Shown: positions 23,097 through 32,473, numbered from the stretch's first letter. The stretch is DNA of 34,608 bases from an uncultured Bacilli bacterium (GCA_944329445.1 CALVIH010000012.1:1-34608), one strand, 5' to 3'. Notes: a model not told the origin generated them from the letters alone. Numbers and translations are program-made.

Positions 23097-24734
23097 GTGA
23101 AGTGTAGTAAGTGCAATTATGAAAATAAGGATACAAGTAAGTATTGTGAAAATTGTGGAGCTGATTTGAAAGAACAAATTAATTTAGAAAGTAATATTAA
23201 TAATAATAATTTTTACCAAAATGAAGGTCAGTATCAAAATAATAATAGCATGAATACTTTAGAAAATAGTAATACTAATATTTTTGATGCTAATACTTTT
23301 AATGGTTCAGCAAATAATAATTTAAATTATACTAGTAATGAATTTAAGATAATGTCTGAACGAAATATTATAAATGAAACTCAAGACATTAATAATACAT
23401 CTATGCGGTCACAAACAAATCCAAATATTTACCAACAGTCCGTTAATTTGGTTAATACACAACCAAATAATATAAATAGTAACGAGAAGGAAGTTGTTGA
23501 TAAAAAAACAAAGGTATCATTCATTATAGGTATAGTAGCGATAATTCTATCTTTCCTACTAAATATTTTTGTAATACCATTATCAGTAGTGGGATTAGTG
23601 TTTGGAATAAAAAGCAAAGATAAATCAAAGAAAAAAATAATAGGTATTATATTAAATATACTAAGTATGGTTATTGCTATTATTCTTATCATAGTCGGTA
23701 TAATATTGAATTTATCTGGTGAAACAAATACATATTATGGTAGTGGTTATGAGTTAGAATATAATAAAAACTGGACTATTACTGAATTGTCTGATGGTCA
23801 AGCATCATTGCAATATAGATATCAAAATTCATATTTAGTTCCAGTAGGAAAAAGTACATTAACACAATATACAAATAATTTAAATTGTGATTTTGAAGAA
23901 AGCAGTTGTAAAGAAAGTTTATATAATGAATTTTATGATTATTGGAGCACCAACATGCTAAGTAATTCATTATATTTATATAAAGGCACTAATTTATTTA
24001 TGAAATTAAAAGATGATATTTATTATGCTACATATGATTATGGTACCTCTAAAGATAATATAAGAGGTAAGAATTATTTGATAGTTTCTAAAGAAAAAGA
24101 TATTATATTATCTTTTATGTCTAACGCTGAAGCCGAAAATGTAAAAATGTTGGATAGGGAGATAATTAAATTATTTAAACAAATTAATATAGATGACAAT
24201 TCTAATGTAAATGTGATTGAAGATGATGAATTAGGCGAAATGTTAGATTCAATGAGTAACTGGAATAGATACGCTGAATTAAGAAGTGGAACTTTAGGCA
24301 AAAAAGCTAATATTAATGGTGGATGGCGAATATTAAGTGATTCAGAACAATATTGGGAATTCAAAGATGGAAAGTTTTGGTGGTATAAGTCAGTTAATGA
24401 TTTAAATGATAATTATTGGTACGGAACAACTGAGATTAAAACAGGGTTAGTAGGTTTAAAGTCTATTGGTTTAGATGAAACTAATCTTAAAAGAGTTCTA
24501 TCAATGGGAAATGGTAAGATAGGAGAAAAAGATATATATACTGTAATTTGTAAACCAACAAAAATAATATCTGATGGAGAGGATAAAAGTTCTACCAATA
24601 TTCCAGAAGATTCAGAGTGGAAATATGTCTGGATAATAGTAAATCACGGAGATGAAGGAATCGAAGGTCAGGTTGCGGATTATAATGGTTCTTTCACAAT
24701 TGATACCTCTTATTATGTAAAGATAAAAGATTAA
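23097..24734 (+). CDS. Zinc-ribbon membrane protein with large outer domain (first gene of the G10 operon)
   Basis: A 545-residue protein. It begins with a zinc ribbon, K-C-S-K-C...Y-C-E-N-C-G-A (cysteines about residues 3, 6, 17 and 20). A linker rich in Asn, Ser and Gln follows (to about 140), then two or three membrane segments (about 142-210, DUF4190-like by look) and an outer domain of over 300 residues with many aromatic residues. I place the start at the GTG at 23097, not the GTG at 23073: the two sister genes start M-K-C-x-K-C or close to it, and AGAAGG sits 6 bases before 23097. It is the first gene after the G10 promoter and ends 16 bases before the next gene. Function unknown; a surface or envelope-sensing protein is likely. 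Confidence 0.75.
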   Translation: MKCSKCNYENKDTSKYCENCGADLKEQINLESNINNNNFYQNEGQYQNNNSMNTLENSNTNIFDANTFNGSANNNLNYTSNEFKIMSERNIINETQDINNTSMRSQTNPNIYQQSVNLVNTQPNNINSNEKEVVDKKTKVSFIIGIVAIILSFLLNIFVIPLSVVGLVFGIKSKDKSKKKIIGIILNILSMVIAIILIIVGIILNLSGETNTYYGSGYELEYNKNWTITELSDGQASLQYRYQNSYLVPVGKSTLTQYTNNLNCDFEESSCKESLYNEFYDYWSTNMLSNSLYLYKGTNLFMKLKDDIYYATYDYGTSKDNIRGKNYLIVSKEKDIILSFMSNAEAENVKMLDREIIKLFKQINIDDNSNVNVIEDDELGEMLDSMSNWNRYAELRSGTLGKKANINGGWRILSDSEQYWEFKDGKFWWYKSVNDLNDNYWYGTTEIKTGLVGLKSIGLDETNLKRVLSMGNGKIGEKDIYTVICKPTKIISDGEDKSSTNIPEDSEWKYVWIIVNHGDEGIEGQVADYNGSFTIDTSYYVKIKD

Positions 24735-24750
24735 TTAAAGGTGAGGGTAT

Positions 24751-25341
24751 ATGAAAATGAAATGTGATAAATGTTATTTTGAAAATAGTGATTCAAATAA
24801 ATTTTGCGAAAATTGTGGGAATAATTTAATGATAAATAATATAAAAGAAAACAAAAATAATTTGGAAAATGATATTAACACACAGTTAGATAGATATAAA
24901 AAAATTTCAAAATATTTGAGTAATAAGATAGTTTTATTTTTATTTTTAATTATATTTGGTTTAACATTTATATATTCGCTTATAAGTGCATATGTTGATG
25001 CCTCACAATGTGAACCTGGTGGATGTAGTGGATTTTTCATTATTTTTATACCTATAATTGCATGTATATATTCAATACCATTATTTGTGGGTCTAATATT
25101 AAGTTTAATAAATCTTGCAATAAAAAAACACATAATGTTAATATTAGAAATTATATCTTGTGTATTTTCTTTGAAAATCCTTTTATATGCAGGTTTTGTG
25201 GAAAGCTATGATAGATTTATGATATTTAAATATATAATTGTAATATTAACAGTTATTTTAATTATTATATGTCTATTAAAGTTTATATTAAGTATTTATT
25301 TGAATTTAACGAAAGGAAAAAATAATGTTTTTTTGAAATGA
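24751..25341 (+). CDS. Zinc-ribbon multi-pass membrane protein
   Basis: A 196-residue protein with an N-terminal zinc ribbon (K-C-D-K-C...F-C-E-N-C-G) and four hydrophobic segments at about 51-73, 88-120, 124-148 and 153-185. Between segments 1 and 2 lie two cysteines (QCEPGGCSG) that face the other side of the membrane and could be linked. The start has two ATG codons 6 bases apart; I keep the first (GGTGAGGG ahead). It lies 16 bases after the previous gene, in the same operon. No function can be read. Confidence 0.75.
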   Translation: MKMKCDKCYFENSDSNKFCENCGNNLMINNIKENKNNLENDINTQLDRYKKISKYLSNKIVLFLFLIIFGLTFIYSLISAYVDASQCEPGGCSGFFIIFIPIIACIYSIPLFVGLILSLINLAIKKHIMLILEIISCVFSLKILLYAGFVESYDRFMIFKYIIVILTVILIIICLLKFILSIYLNLTKGKNNVFLK

Positions 25342-25366
25342 TTATTAAATACATGGAGTAGATGTT

Positions 25367-26359
25367 ATGGAATATAATTTTGATAATAATGATATAAATA
25401 AAAAAAATATAGAAAATACTAGTAAAAAAAGAAAGATAGAAATTCTAATAGGTGGTTTATGCATTTTATTATTTGGATGTTTTTTGACGTTCATTACCTT
25501 TTTCTTTTTTGGACCTTTTTTAGGTAGCCCATTTTTAATTGGTGGAGTAGTTTTTATTTCAAATTACGTTTTTAATAATAAAATTATAAAAATTGTTATG
25601 AGTGTAGTACTTAGTATATTATTCATATTATTAATATCAATTGCTGCATATTTTTTTTGGTCTAGACCTGGTAAAAAAGACACAAGAAATATTATGGAAG
25701 AACAAAAAAAGTATTTTTATTATTCTTTAGAAGATTATACATACACTTATGAATATTTTGATGACATTTGGTGTAAAAATGGTGTTCGTTGTTATCAGTA
25801 TAAAAGATATAAAATAGATTTTTATGATACCCTTGGTAAAAAACAGCAAATTATTATAGATGGTGATGATACTTTTGAAGAAAGCCTATCGTCATCAATT
25901 GAGACTTATTTAAATAGCAAATTTAAAATATATGAAGAAAAAATAAATAAAAAAATAGAAAAAAGTGAATTATATGAGTTTTTAGATAAAAAAAGAAATA
26001 TTAATGCAAATGATGAATTTTTTATTAATTCTTATATTGATCTTTCTAAAATAGATGACACCATTAATTATAGTGATATACAAAAAGGTGTTTATTTAAA
26101 AAGTCTTGATTTCAAAAACCTTAAAGAAAATAATATTAAGGCAGAATTGAGAAGTTTTATTAAACTAAATTGTTCTATTAATGATATAAAAAAAATAGAA
26201 GATTATTTAGTGGATATTTATGGAGAATATTTAAAATTATTTGAATATGATAATATTCAATATTCATTTGATATTTATGATATCGAAAATAAAAATATTG
26301 AATATATATTAAAAATTGATAATTCAAATAATTTTTATTGGGAAGTTGAGGAGAAATAA
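25367..26359 (+). CDS. Membrane protein without zinc ribbon, outer domain unknown
   Basis: A 330-residue protein with a polar Asn/Lys-rich start, three hydrophobic segments (about 26-46, 48-66 and 77-97) and a C-terminal domain of about 230 residues rich in Tyr, Asp and Lys. It lacks the cysteine ribbon of its neighbours but has the same size range and build. GGAG precedes the ATG. The next gene starts 2 bases after its stop, so it belongs to the same operon. Family not recognised. Confidence 0.7.
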   Translation: MEYNFDNNDINKKNIENTSKKRKIEILIGGLCILLFGCFLTFITFFFFGPFLGSPFLIGGVVFISNYVFNNKIIKIVMSVVLSILFILLISIAAYFFWSRPGKKDTRNIMEEQKKYFYYSLEDYTYTYEYFDDIWCKNGVRCYQYKRYKIDFYDTLGKKQQIIIDGDDTFEESLSSSIETYLNSKFKIYEEKINKKIEKSELYEFLDKKRNINANDEFFINSYIDLSKIDDTINYSDIQKGVYLKSLDFKNLKENNIKAELRSFIKLNCSINDIKKIEDYLVDIYGEYLKLFEYDNIQYSFDIYDIENKNIEYILKIDNSNNFYWEVEEK

Positions 26360-26361
26360 AA

Positions 26362-27570
26362 ATGAAATGTATTAAATGCAATTATGAAAACAGTGATATA
26401 GCTAGATTTTGTGGAAAATGCGGAGCTGATTTAAGAAAGAAAGTTAATGTGGTAGAAAAAAATGGTTTGAGTAATAAAAAAGTTTTTACTATTTTGTTGA
26501 TAGTATTTTTGATATTGGTAGTAGGCATATTAATATTATTGTTAAATAATAAGAATGATAATGATTTGGAAGATAAAAAGATAATAATAAAGTTTGAAAA
26601 GAAGAATTTTGTTAAAGATGGTTTTGTAATAGATCATTATCAAGATAATAAAGTGTATGAATGTAGTTATATGGTACCTAAATATATGATTAAGGATAGT
26701 AATACTCTTAAAGGAGCAAGTTATTTGTTTCAAAATAAAAATTATAAGTTAGTAATTAATTATAATTATTATGAAGATGAAAATGATTTGAAATATTTTA
26801 AAGGTAGTGAAGAATTTAAAACTGGAAAAAATTATAGTTATTACAAAAGTGATAGTTTAATTAAAGTATACTTTAAAAATAACAAAAATATGTACCAAAC
26901 TGTTGAAATTTCAGTACTTAGTTTAGATGGTAGAGATTATGCTCTAGATAAATCATACAAAAATTTATTATCTGATATGAATATAAAAAGTGTAAGTAAA
27001 GAAAAATATTCTATTACTAAAAACAATAATAATTATGAAGGAAATATAAATTATAATTATTATATTGATGAAGATAATAAAATGACTGTTAAAGCTAGTT
27101 ATAAGGTTTCTAGTGATAAATATGGAAGTAATTATGATAGTGCTAATGCAGACTTTCAATTATACATTGATGATTCTAAAATAAACTTTTATGAAGGTGA
27201 AATAACTAGAGATTTATCTTCGGTAAAAGATCAAAGTAAAATAAATATTTATTTTTTAAAAGAAAGTAATTTAGATTTAAAGCAAGATGCGGTAACTTCT
27301 TTAGTATGGGCTGTTAATCAAACCGCTTTTACAAATGTAAATGAAGATAAGGTAAATATATCAATAAATAACTTTAATTATAATGGATATGAAATTAACT
27401 ATTATCATATTAAGTCTGATAATAATAGCGCACATAATGAAAGAATAAAAGCTTATTTGAAAATTAAGGATGACTTATACTATGTTGTTCAAATATATGG
27501 TGGAGATTCAAAAGAATTATCTTTAGACATGTTAAAGGAATTTTTACCTGTTGAGATTATAATAAAGTAG
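26362..27570 (+). CDS. Zinc-ribbon single-pass membrane protein with outer domain
   Basis: A 402-residue protein: zinc ribbon M-K-C-I-K-C-N-Y-E-N...F-C-G-K-C-G-A-D-L (cysteines 3, 6, 17 and 20), one membrane segment at about 41-62, then an outer domain of about 340 residues. The ribbon is nearly the same as in the gene at 23097. The outer part is Asn/Lys/Tyr-rich. GAGGAG precedes the ATG. Directly after its TAG is the remnant of another zinc ribbon. The fold and role are unknown; a cytoplasmic ribbon plus an outer domain is common in uncharacterised Firmicutes envelope proteins. Confidence 0.75.
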   Translation: MKCIKCNYENSDIARFCGKCGADLRKKVNVVEKNGLSNKKVFTILLIVFLILVVGILILLLNNKNDNDLEDKKIIIKFEKKNFVKDGFVIDHYQDNKVYECSYMVPKYMIKDSNTLKGASYLFQNKNYKLVINYNYYEDENDLKYFKGSEEFKTGKNYSYYKSDSLIKVYFKNNKNMYQTVEISVLSLDGRDYALDKSYKNLLSDMNIKSVSKEKYSITKNNNNYEGNINYNYYIDEDNKMTVKASYKVSSDKYGSNYDSANADFQLYIDDSKINFYEGEITRDLSSVKDQSKINIYFLKESNLDLKQDAVTSLVWAVNQTAFTNVNEDKVNISINNFNYNGYEINYYHIKSDNNSAHNERIKAYLKIKDDLYYVVQIYGGDSKELSLDMLKEFLPVEIIIK

Positions 27571-27619
27571 TGTAATTATGAAAATAATAAATTAAATAAG
27601 TATTATGAAATTTACGGAG
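27571..27619 (+). pseudogene. Decayed zinc-ribbon gene start
   Basis: Directly after the previous stop, one frame reads C-N-Y-E-N-N-K-L-N-K-Y-Y-E-I-Y-G-V, to be compared with C-N-Y-E-N-K-D-T-S-K-Y-C-E-N-C-G-A in the gene at 23097. The last two cysteines have become tyrosine (TGT to TAT and TAC). The DNA also aligns closely (TGTAATTATGAAAATAA and TAAGTATTATGAAA are almost shared). It is a dead fourth member of the zinc-ribbon family, and its former Cys-Gly-Ala codons now supply the ACGGAG ribosome site of the radical SAM gene. Confidence 0.65.
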
Positions 27620-27625
27620 TAATAT

Positions 27626-28969
27626 ATGAGAAAGTGTGATAATAAAGTATTACTTATAAATCCGGAAGATTCAAGGAACAAACTTAACTTCGAAGGAATA
27701 ATTGTAAATGAGCCTCTGGATTTAGAGGTTATATATACAGTTTTAAAAGATAATAATATCAAAGTGTATTTTTATGATTTCTTAATAAGTCAAAAACAAA
27801 CCCTTTATGAAGTAATAAAAAAACTAAATCCGAATTATATTATTGCAAACGCTAATGTAAATCAGATACCTTTTGTTTTTGAATATTTTGAAACCGCAAA
27901 AAAAATAGATAGTAATATTAAAACTATATTAACAGGCAATTATGTTGAACATAATTATAAAAGTATAAAGTCTAAATATTTAGACTTTATTTCAAGATCC
28001 TATGATCCTAAATGTATACTAAATATAATAAATAACAAAAAAATAAAAGATATTAATGGTTTATGTTATAAAGAAAAAGGCGTATGGAATTATAATAATC
28101 TTACATCTTATGATATTAATGAACTACCGTTGGTAAACAGAACTCATTTTTATAAAAATAAAGATAAATATAGATATTTAGAATTGTTAGGCGCATGTCA
28201 AATTAGAACATCATATTCTTGTCCTTATAATTGTAATTTTTGTTATAGAACCTCATTAAATTGTGGAAAGTATAAAGCTAAAGATATAACAAAGGTTGTT
28301 GATGAAATAGAAAGTATAAAATCTGATAATATATATATTGTTGATGATGACTTTTTATTTAATAAAAAAAGGTTATATACTTTTGTCGAAGAAATTAAAA
28401 AAAGAAAAATAAAAAAACAGTATATATGTTATGGAAGAGTGGATTTTATAATTAACAATAAAGACATCATAAAACAGTTAAAAGAAATAGGTTTTTACTA
28501 TATACTAGTTGGGTTAGAAGCTATAAATGATAATTTTTTAAATGATTATAATAAGTTGATAGGAGAAGAAAATAATAAAGAATGTGTACGATTTTTAAAT
28601 GAAATAGGTATTAATTGTATGGGAATGTTTATAATTGATTTAAATTTCAAAAGAAAGGATTTTTTTAATTTATATAAATGGATATACAATAATGATTTAA
28701 AACATGTTGCGGTTTCTATATTTACACCAATGCCGGGTACAGAATTATATAATGAATATAAAAGTAAACTAATTACAAATGATTTAACCAAGTGGGATTT
28801 TCTTCATTTAGTTGCAAAACCTAAATTTTTAGGTAAAAGACAATTTTATTTTTATTATTATATTTTGGTAATAAAGTTATTTAGACTTGCTATCAAAAAC
28901 AAAATATATGATTTTATAGATTGGAAGAAATTAAGAAAAGAATTTTTTAAGTTGGTGATTAAAAAATGA
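27626..28969 (+). CDS. B12-binding-type radical SAM protein
   Basis: A 447-residue protein. Residues about 7-160 look like the cobalamin-binding-type Rossmann domain seen in class B radical SAM enzymes (VLLINPEDS..., a helix and strand pattern ending LTGNYVEH), without the DxHxxG motif. The radical SAM domain has its cluster cysteines at 199, 203 and 206 (SCPYNCNFCYR), an IVDDDF segment, and then GLEAINDNFLNDYNK and FTPMPGTELY, typical of the HpnJ/BchE-like families. The C-terminus is very basic and may lie at the membrane. The substrate is unknown; relatives modify lipids, porphyrins and natural products. It shares a 4-base ATGA overlap with the next gene, so the two are translationally coupled. 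Confidence 0.8.
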   Translation: MRKCDNKVLLINPEDSRNKLNFEGIIVNEPLDLEVIYTVLKDNNIKVYFYDFLISQKQTLYEVIKKLNPNYIIANANVNQIPFVFEYFETAKKIDSNIKTILTGNYVEHNYKSIKSKYLDFISRSYDPKCILNIINNKKIKDINGLCYKEKGVWNYNNLTSYDINELPLVNRTHFYKNKDKYRYLELLGACQIRTSYSCPYNCNFCYRTSLNCGKYKAKDITKVVDEIESIKSDNIYIVDDDFLFNKKRLYTFVEEIKKRKIKKQYICYGRVDFIINNKDIIKQLKEIGFYYILVGLEAINDNFLNDYNKLIGEENNKECVRFLNEIGINCMGMFIIDLNFKRKDFFNLYKWIYNNDLKHVAVSIFTPMPGTELYNEYKSKLITNDLTKWDFLHLVAKPKFLGKRQFYFYYYILVIKLFRLAIKNKIYDFIDWKKLRKEFFKLVIKK

Positions 28970-29643
28970 AGAATGTATATGTTGTATTACCTAAATCGAA
29001 TACATTAATTTCAAAAATTTCTAAGATGGTAACGCATTATGAATATTCACATATTACAATTTCTTTGGATGATAATTTAAATGAGTTTTATTCATTTTCT
29101 AGGATATATAATGATGCGCCAATTATATCAGGCTTTGTTAAAGAATATAGATCACATCTTGCAAGTAAAAAAGGTGTGGATTTAAAATGTAAAATTTTTA
29201 AAATAGAAGTTAGTGATGATGTTTATAATGATATTAAAAACTATATAACTGATTTGAAGAATGATAATAAATTATTATTTAATTATTTATCAATGTTGTT
29301 ATTACCAATAGTTGGTGGTGTAAAGGTTATAAAGTCTTATAATTGTTGTCATTTTGTTGCAGAAGTTTTAAATAAGATTCCTAAAATTAATATGAATAAA
29401 AAATTATATAAATACAAACCAAAAGATTTTGATTTGCTGCTAAGTGATCGCTTTTTATACTTTGAAGGAGTTTTAAAATCTAATTATAAAAAATACAAAG
29501 GTATATATTTTAATAAAGTTAATTTTATATATAAGATTAGATGTAGTTTTTATTTTATTAATGAGGTAATATATAGAATTATTTTTAAAAAAGTTAGAAA
29601 AAAGTTCGATAATAAAAAGTATATAAAACTCTTGCTAAAGTAA
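28966..29643 (+). CDS. Permuted papain-fold (YiiX/NlpC-like) enzyme
   Basis: A 225-residue protein. A His29 in HYEYSHITISLDD and a Cys127 or Cys128 in SYNCCHFVAEVL are arranged His first, Cys later, as in circularly permuted papain-like proteins (YiiX, LRAT/HRASLS, permuted NlpC/P60), which act as amidases, peptidases or acyltransferases. Residues 146-225 are a strongly basic C-terminal extension. No signal peptide. It is coupled to the radical SAM gene by an ATGA overlap. A pairing of a radical SAM enzyme with a His/Cys papain-like enzyme points to two steps on the same molecule, possibly a lipid, but that is inference. Confidence 0.65.
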   Translation: MKNVYVVLPKSNTLISKISKMVTHYEYSHITISLDDNLNEFYSFSRIYNDAPIISGFVKEYRSHLASKKGVDLKCKIFKIEVSDDVYNDIKNYITDLKNDNKLLFNYLSMLLLPIVGGVKVIKSYNCCHFVAEVLNKIPKINMNKKLYKYKPKDFDLLLSDRFLYFEGVLKSNYKKYKGIYFNKVNFIYKIRCSFYFINEVIYRIIFKKVRKKFDNKKYIKLLLK

Positions 29644-29645
29644 AA

Positions 29646-29692
29646 TAACTAAAGTTTTATCATTATTAAAAGTCATAGTTATATGTTTTTTA
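29646..29692 (+). terminator. Possible terminator of the G10 operon
   Basis: TAACTA (29646-29651) can pair with TAGTTA (29676-29681), with partial pairing inside, and a T run follows at 29685-29691. Imperfect stem. Confidence 0.4.
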
Positions 29693-29743
29693 ATTAAATA
29701 ATATTTTATAATAAAAAAATAATTATAAAAACATAAAGATACA

Positions 29744-29752
29744 TGTTATAAT
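29744..29752 (+). promoter_or_regulatory. Extended -10 promoter of the 878-aa membrane protein gene
   Basis: TGTTATAAT with TATAAT at 29747-29752. No good -35. The ribosome site AAGGGG and the ATG at 29779 follow. Confidence 0.6.
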
Positions 29753-29778
29753 AAAATTAATAATAAGGGGTTGATAAA

Positions 29779-32415
29779 ATGATTTTTCAAAGCATGATAG
29801 CATTGTGTTTCCTATGCTTATTTTTCGTTTTTTATTTTACGAGTAAAGGTAATGAAAAAAGGCGAGTAGAGACTAAAAATACTAACGTTTATAATCAACT
29901 TGGTAGCAACAATTCGCCACAAAAGCAAAGTACTGATCAAAAAAATAGTTTTATTATTATTTTGAACATCGGTGTAATTTTAATAATTTTATCTTCGATT
30001 ATTTTTGCTACGTCTACGTGGAATATTTATAACAATTACGCTAAAGTTATAATTTTGGGATCAGAAACATTATTATTTTTGGTGTTAGGACTTATTTTAA
30101 AGTACGTTTTTAAAACAATAAAATCAGGTAATGCATTAACCCTTATAAGTTCATTTTTACTTTTTGCTACGTTTTTAAGCGCTGGATATTTTAAACTTTT
30201 TGGAGATGATTTTTCTCTTTTGGGTAGAAATTCAGAAATATTTTTAAGCGTTGCGTTTTTAATAGAAACACTCATTTTATTCATAAGAAAGTTACTTATT
30301 AAGAGTAATTACTATTTACTTCCTTTATCTTGTTTCTTCGTTGCTTTATTTTTGCTATTTAAGGGTATAACCGGTGATTTTGCGTTAGCTATCGCAATCG
30401 TTTCAGTAATATTATTGTTAGTTAGTTTGTTTAGTAAGAACATTTTTAAACGTACGATAGAGTTTGATGTTTTTAATTATGTTTTAATTGGTTTTTTAAC
30501 TATTATTTACATATCAACTGTCATATATCAATTAGTATCAAACAATACGTATCTTTTAGAACGTTTTTCATTAATTCTTTTACTTGCTTCTTTATCAATT
30601 AATTTTATTGTTAACGTTGGCAAGAAAAATGAAATTCTAAATATATTATCAATCGTTTATGAAAGCTTTTTGGTTATTTGGTTTGTTATGTTTTCTGGTA
30701 ACCTTATGACTTCGTCATTTGCATTAGCAATATCTGGTTTTGTTTTATACATAATTTATTACTTAACAAAAAATAAATATATTTCTATTACGTCATTAAT
30801 AATTAGTTATTTACAAGGATTACTTGGAATTATACTTATATGTTTTGATAAAACATACACCATTGCGGCTCCAATAATTTCTTTTACTTACATAATACTA
30901 ACTTTTATTAGTTCACTAAAAAAGGATAATACCATTATTTTAAACGCAATCTTTGAGCCGGTTTATTTAGTTATGTTTGCAATTGGTATTTTAGTGCAAC
31001 CAAGCATTATAGCAATGGTTAAACCAATCGACGTTATAATGGTAATAAATGCCTGCTTAATAATTGCTCTAATTGCATCTACGTTACTTAAAAATAATAT
31101 TAAAAACGGTTATTTTGTTATTCTTATAGTTGGTTTATTTGTTCAATGTATTTGTTCTTCTTATACCTCAGTAATTTATTCAGTTGTTACTTTAGTTATT
31201 AACGCTGTACTAATTTTATACTCGTATTTTAGTAAAGATTCTTTTTGTTGGAAATCTACTTTTCCTATCTCTCTTTTATTTATTCTAAACTTATTAATTG
31301 GTTTAGGAAAACACCATTTGGTAGCGTCTTTATTAGTAACGGTATCGCTTATATTATTTATGGTTGTAACTAAAAGTACAAAAAAGCGTTTTGTTTATGC
31401 TTCGTTATTCTTTATACCTGTATTTCAAATAATTAGTATGACAAACATGCGTTTATCTATAAAAGATGATTTAATGCTAGTGGTATTATTGCCATTTATT
31501 ACTTTATTTTCTAGAAAGGTAATAAATAGCAAAGAAGAAACTGGTATGTGTATTTTAGAACTTTTGCTTTTCAGTATGTTAAGTTTTAACATTCATAATA
31601 ACATATTTTCTTTGCTTTATTTAGTTGTTCTTTACGTTATTATGTACGTGTTATCATTTGGATGGAAGAACTCTTCTAAGGTGTATTTAAATTATTTGTT
31701 GTTTTTAACTCCGGTTATGTTCTTTATGTTAGAAACGGGACCTTATGAAGCTCTTTATATGATTTGTGTGGTGTCATCGCTAGTTATTAATCAGGTGTTA
31801 TACAGACTTTTGTTTGAAAAAAGAAGTTTACTGTTCGAGGTATTTCATTCGGCTATAAGTTTGATTTTAATAATTTCTTTGGTAAGCACTTTATCATTTA
31901 ATAACATATTATCTGCTATCATTAGTATTATTCTACTTATCATATTATATTTAATATATGAAAACGAAAAAATGAGGTACGTTGTTTTATCATTTGTTAT
32001 ATATCCATTAAGTTTATTGATAGATTATATACCATATCAAGAGGTAAGTAGTATACTAAACTTATTTATATGGATGATTCCGATTACTATTCTTTTAAGA
32101 AAGGTATTTAACGTTGATAAGGTAGCATCGGTTGCAATTGAAAGTGTTACTTTATCTCTTATGTTTTTACTATTTATTTTTAATATTAACGTGTACGTTG
32201 GAGTAACCTTAGGTATAATTAGTGTAATTTTAATAATATTAGGAATTTTACTCAAGTATAAATCATTTAATTATGTTGGATGTGTAACATTAATAATAAC
32301 AATTATTATTCAAACCGTTAGTCTATGGGGTAGTATTCCTTGGTGGGTATATCTACTTATTTCTGGAATAGCTTTAGTTATAGTAGCAGCGGTTATTGAA
32401 AGCAGGAAAAAATAA
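29779..32415 (+). CDS. Very large polytopic membrane protein, unknown function
   Basis: An 878-residue protein with one N-terminal hydrophobic segment (about residues 4-21), a polar linker rich in Asn, Gln and Ser (22-55), and then an almost unbroken series of hydrophobic segments to the C-terminus, about 24 by eye. No charged or catalytic motif stands out. Proteins of this build (DUF2157/DUF2339-like by general look) are common in Firmicutes and have no known role. Its codon use, with AACGT-type contexts, resembles the housekeeping genes, so it is probably native and not part of the accessory block before it. AAGGGG precedes the ATG. A hairpin overlaps its stop. Confidence 0.7.
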   Translation: MIFQSMIALCFLCLFFVFYFTSKGNEKRRVETKNTNVYNQLGSNNSPQKQSTDQKNSFIIILNIGVILIILSSIIFATSTWNIYNNYAKVIILGSETLLFLVLGLILKYVFKTIKSGNALTLISSFLLFATFLSAGYFKLFGDDFSLLGRNSEIFLSVAFLIETLILFIRKLLIKSNYYLLPLSCFFVALFLLFKGITGDFALAIAIVSVILLLVSLFSKNIFKRTIEFDVFNYVLIGFLTIIYISTVIYQLVSNNTYLLERFSLILLLASLSINFIVNVGKKNEILNILSIVYESFLVIWFVMFSGNLMTSSFALAISGFVLYIIYYLTKNKYISITSLIISYLQGLLGIILICFDKTYTIAAPIISFTYIILTFISSLKKDNTIILNAIFEPVYLVMFAIGILVQPSIIAMVKPIDVIMVINACLIIALIASTLLKNNIKNGYFVILIVGLFVQCICSSYTSVIYSVVTLVINAVLILYSYFSKDSFCWKSTFPISLLFILNLLIGLGKHHLVASLLVTVSLILFMVVTKSTKKRFVYASLFFIPVFQIISMTNMRLSIKDDLMLVVLLPFITLFSRKVINSKEETGMCILELLLFSMLSFNIHNNIFSLLYLVVLYVIMYVLSFGWKNSSKVYLNYLLFLTPVMFFMLETGPYEALYMICVVSSLVINQVLYRLLFEKRSLLFEVFHSAISLILIISLVSTLSFNNILSAIISIILLIILYLIYENEKMRYVVLSFVIYPLSLLIDYIPYQEVSSILNLFIWMIPITILLRKVFNVDKVASVAIESVTLSLMFLLFIFNINVYVGVTLGIISVILIILGILLKYKSFNYVGCVTLIITIIIQTVSLWGSIPWWVYLLISGIALVIVAAVIESRKK

Positions 32416-32432
32416 TTTCTTGCTTTTCTTTT
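32398..32432 (+). terminator. Terminator of the 878-aa gene
   Basis: GAAAGCAGGAAA (32398-32409) pairs with TTTCTTGCTTTTC (32416-32428), with one G-U pair and one bulge, followed by TTTT. The stop codon is in the loop. Confidence 0.65.
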
Positions 32433-32473
32433 ATTTATTTAGTAAACTTTATATATGAAAAGGACGTGATAAA

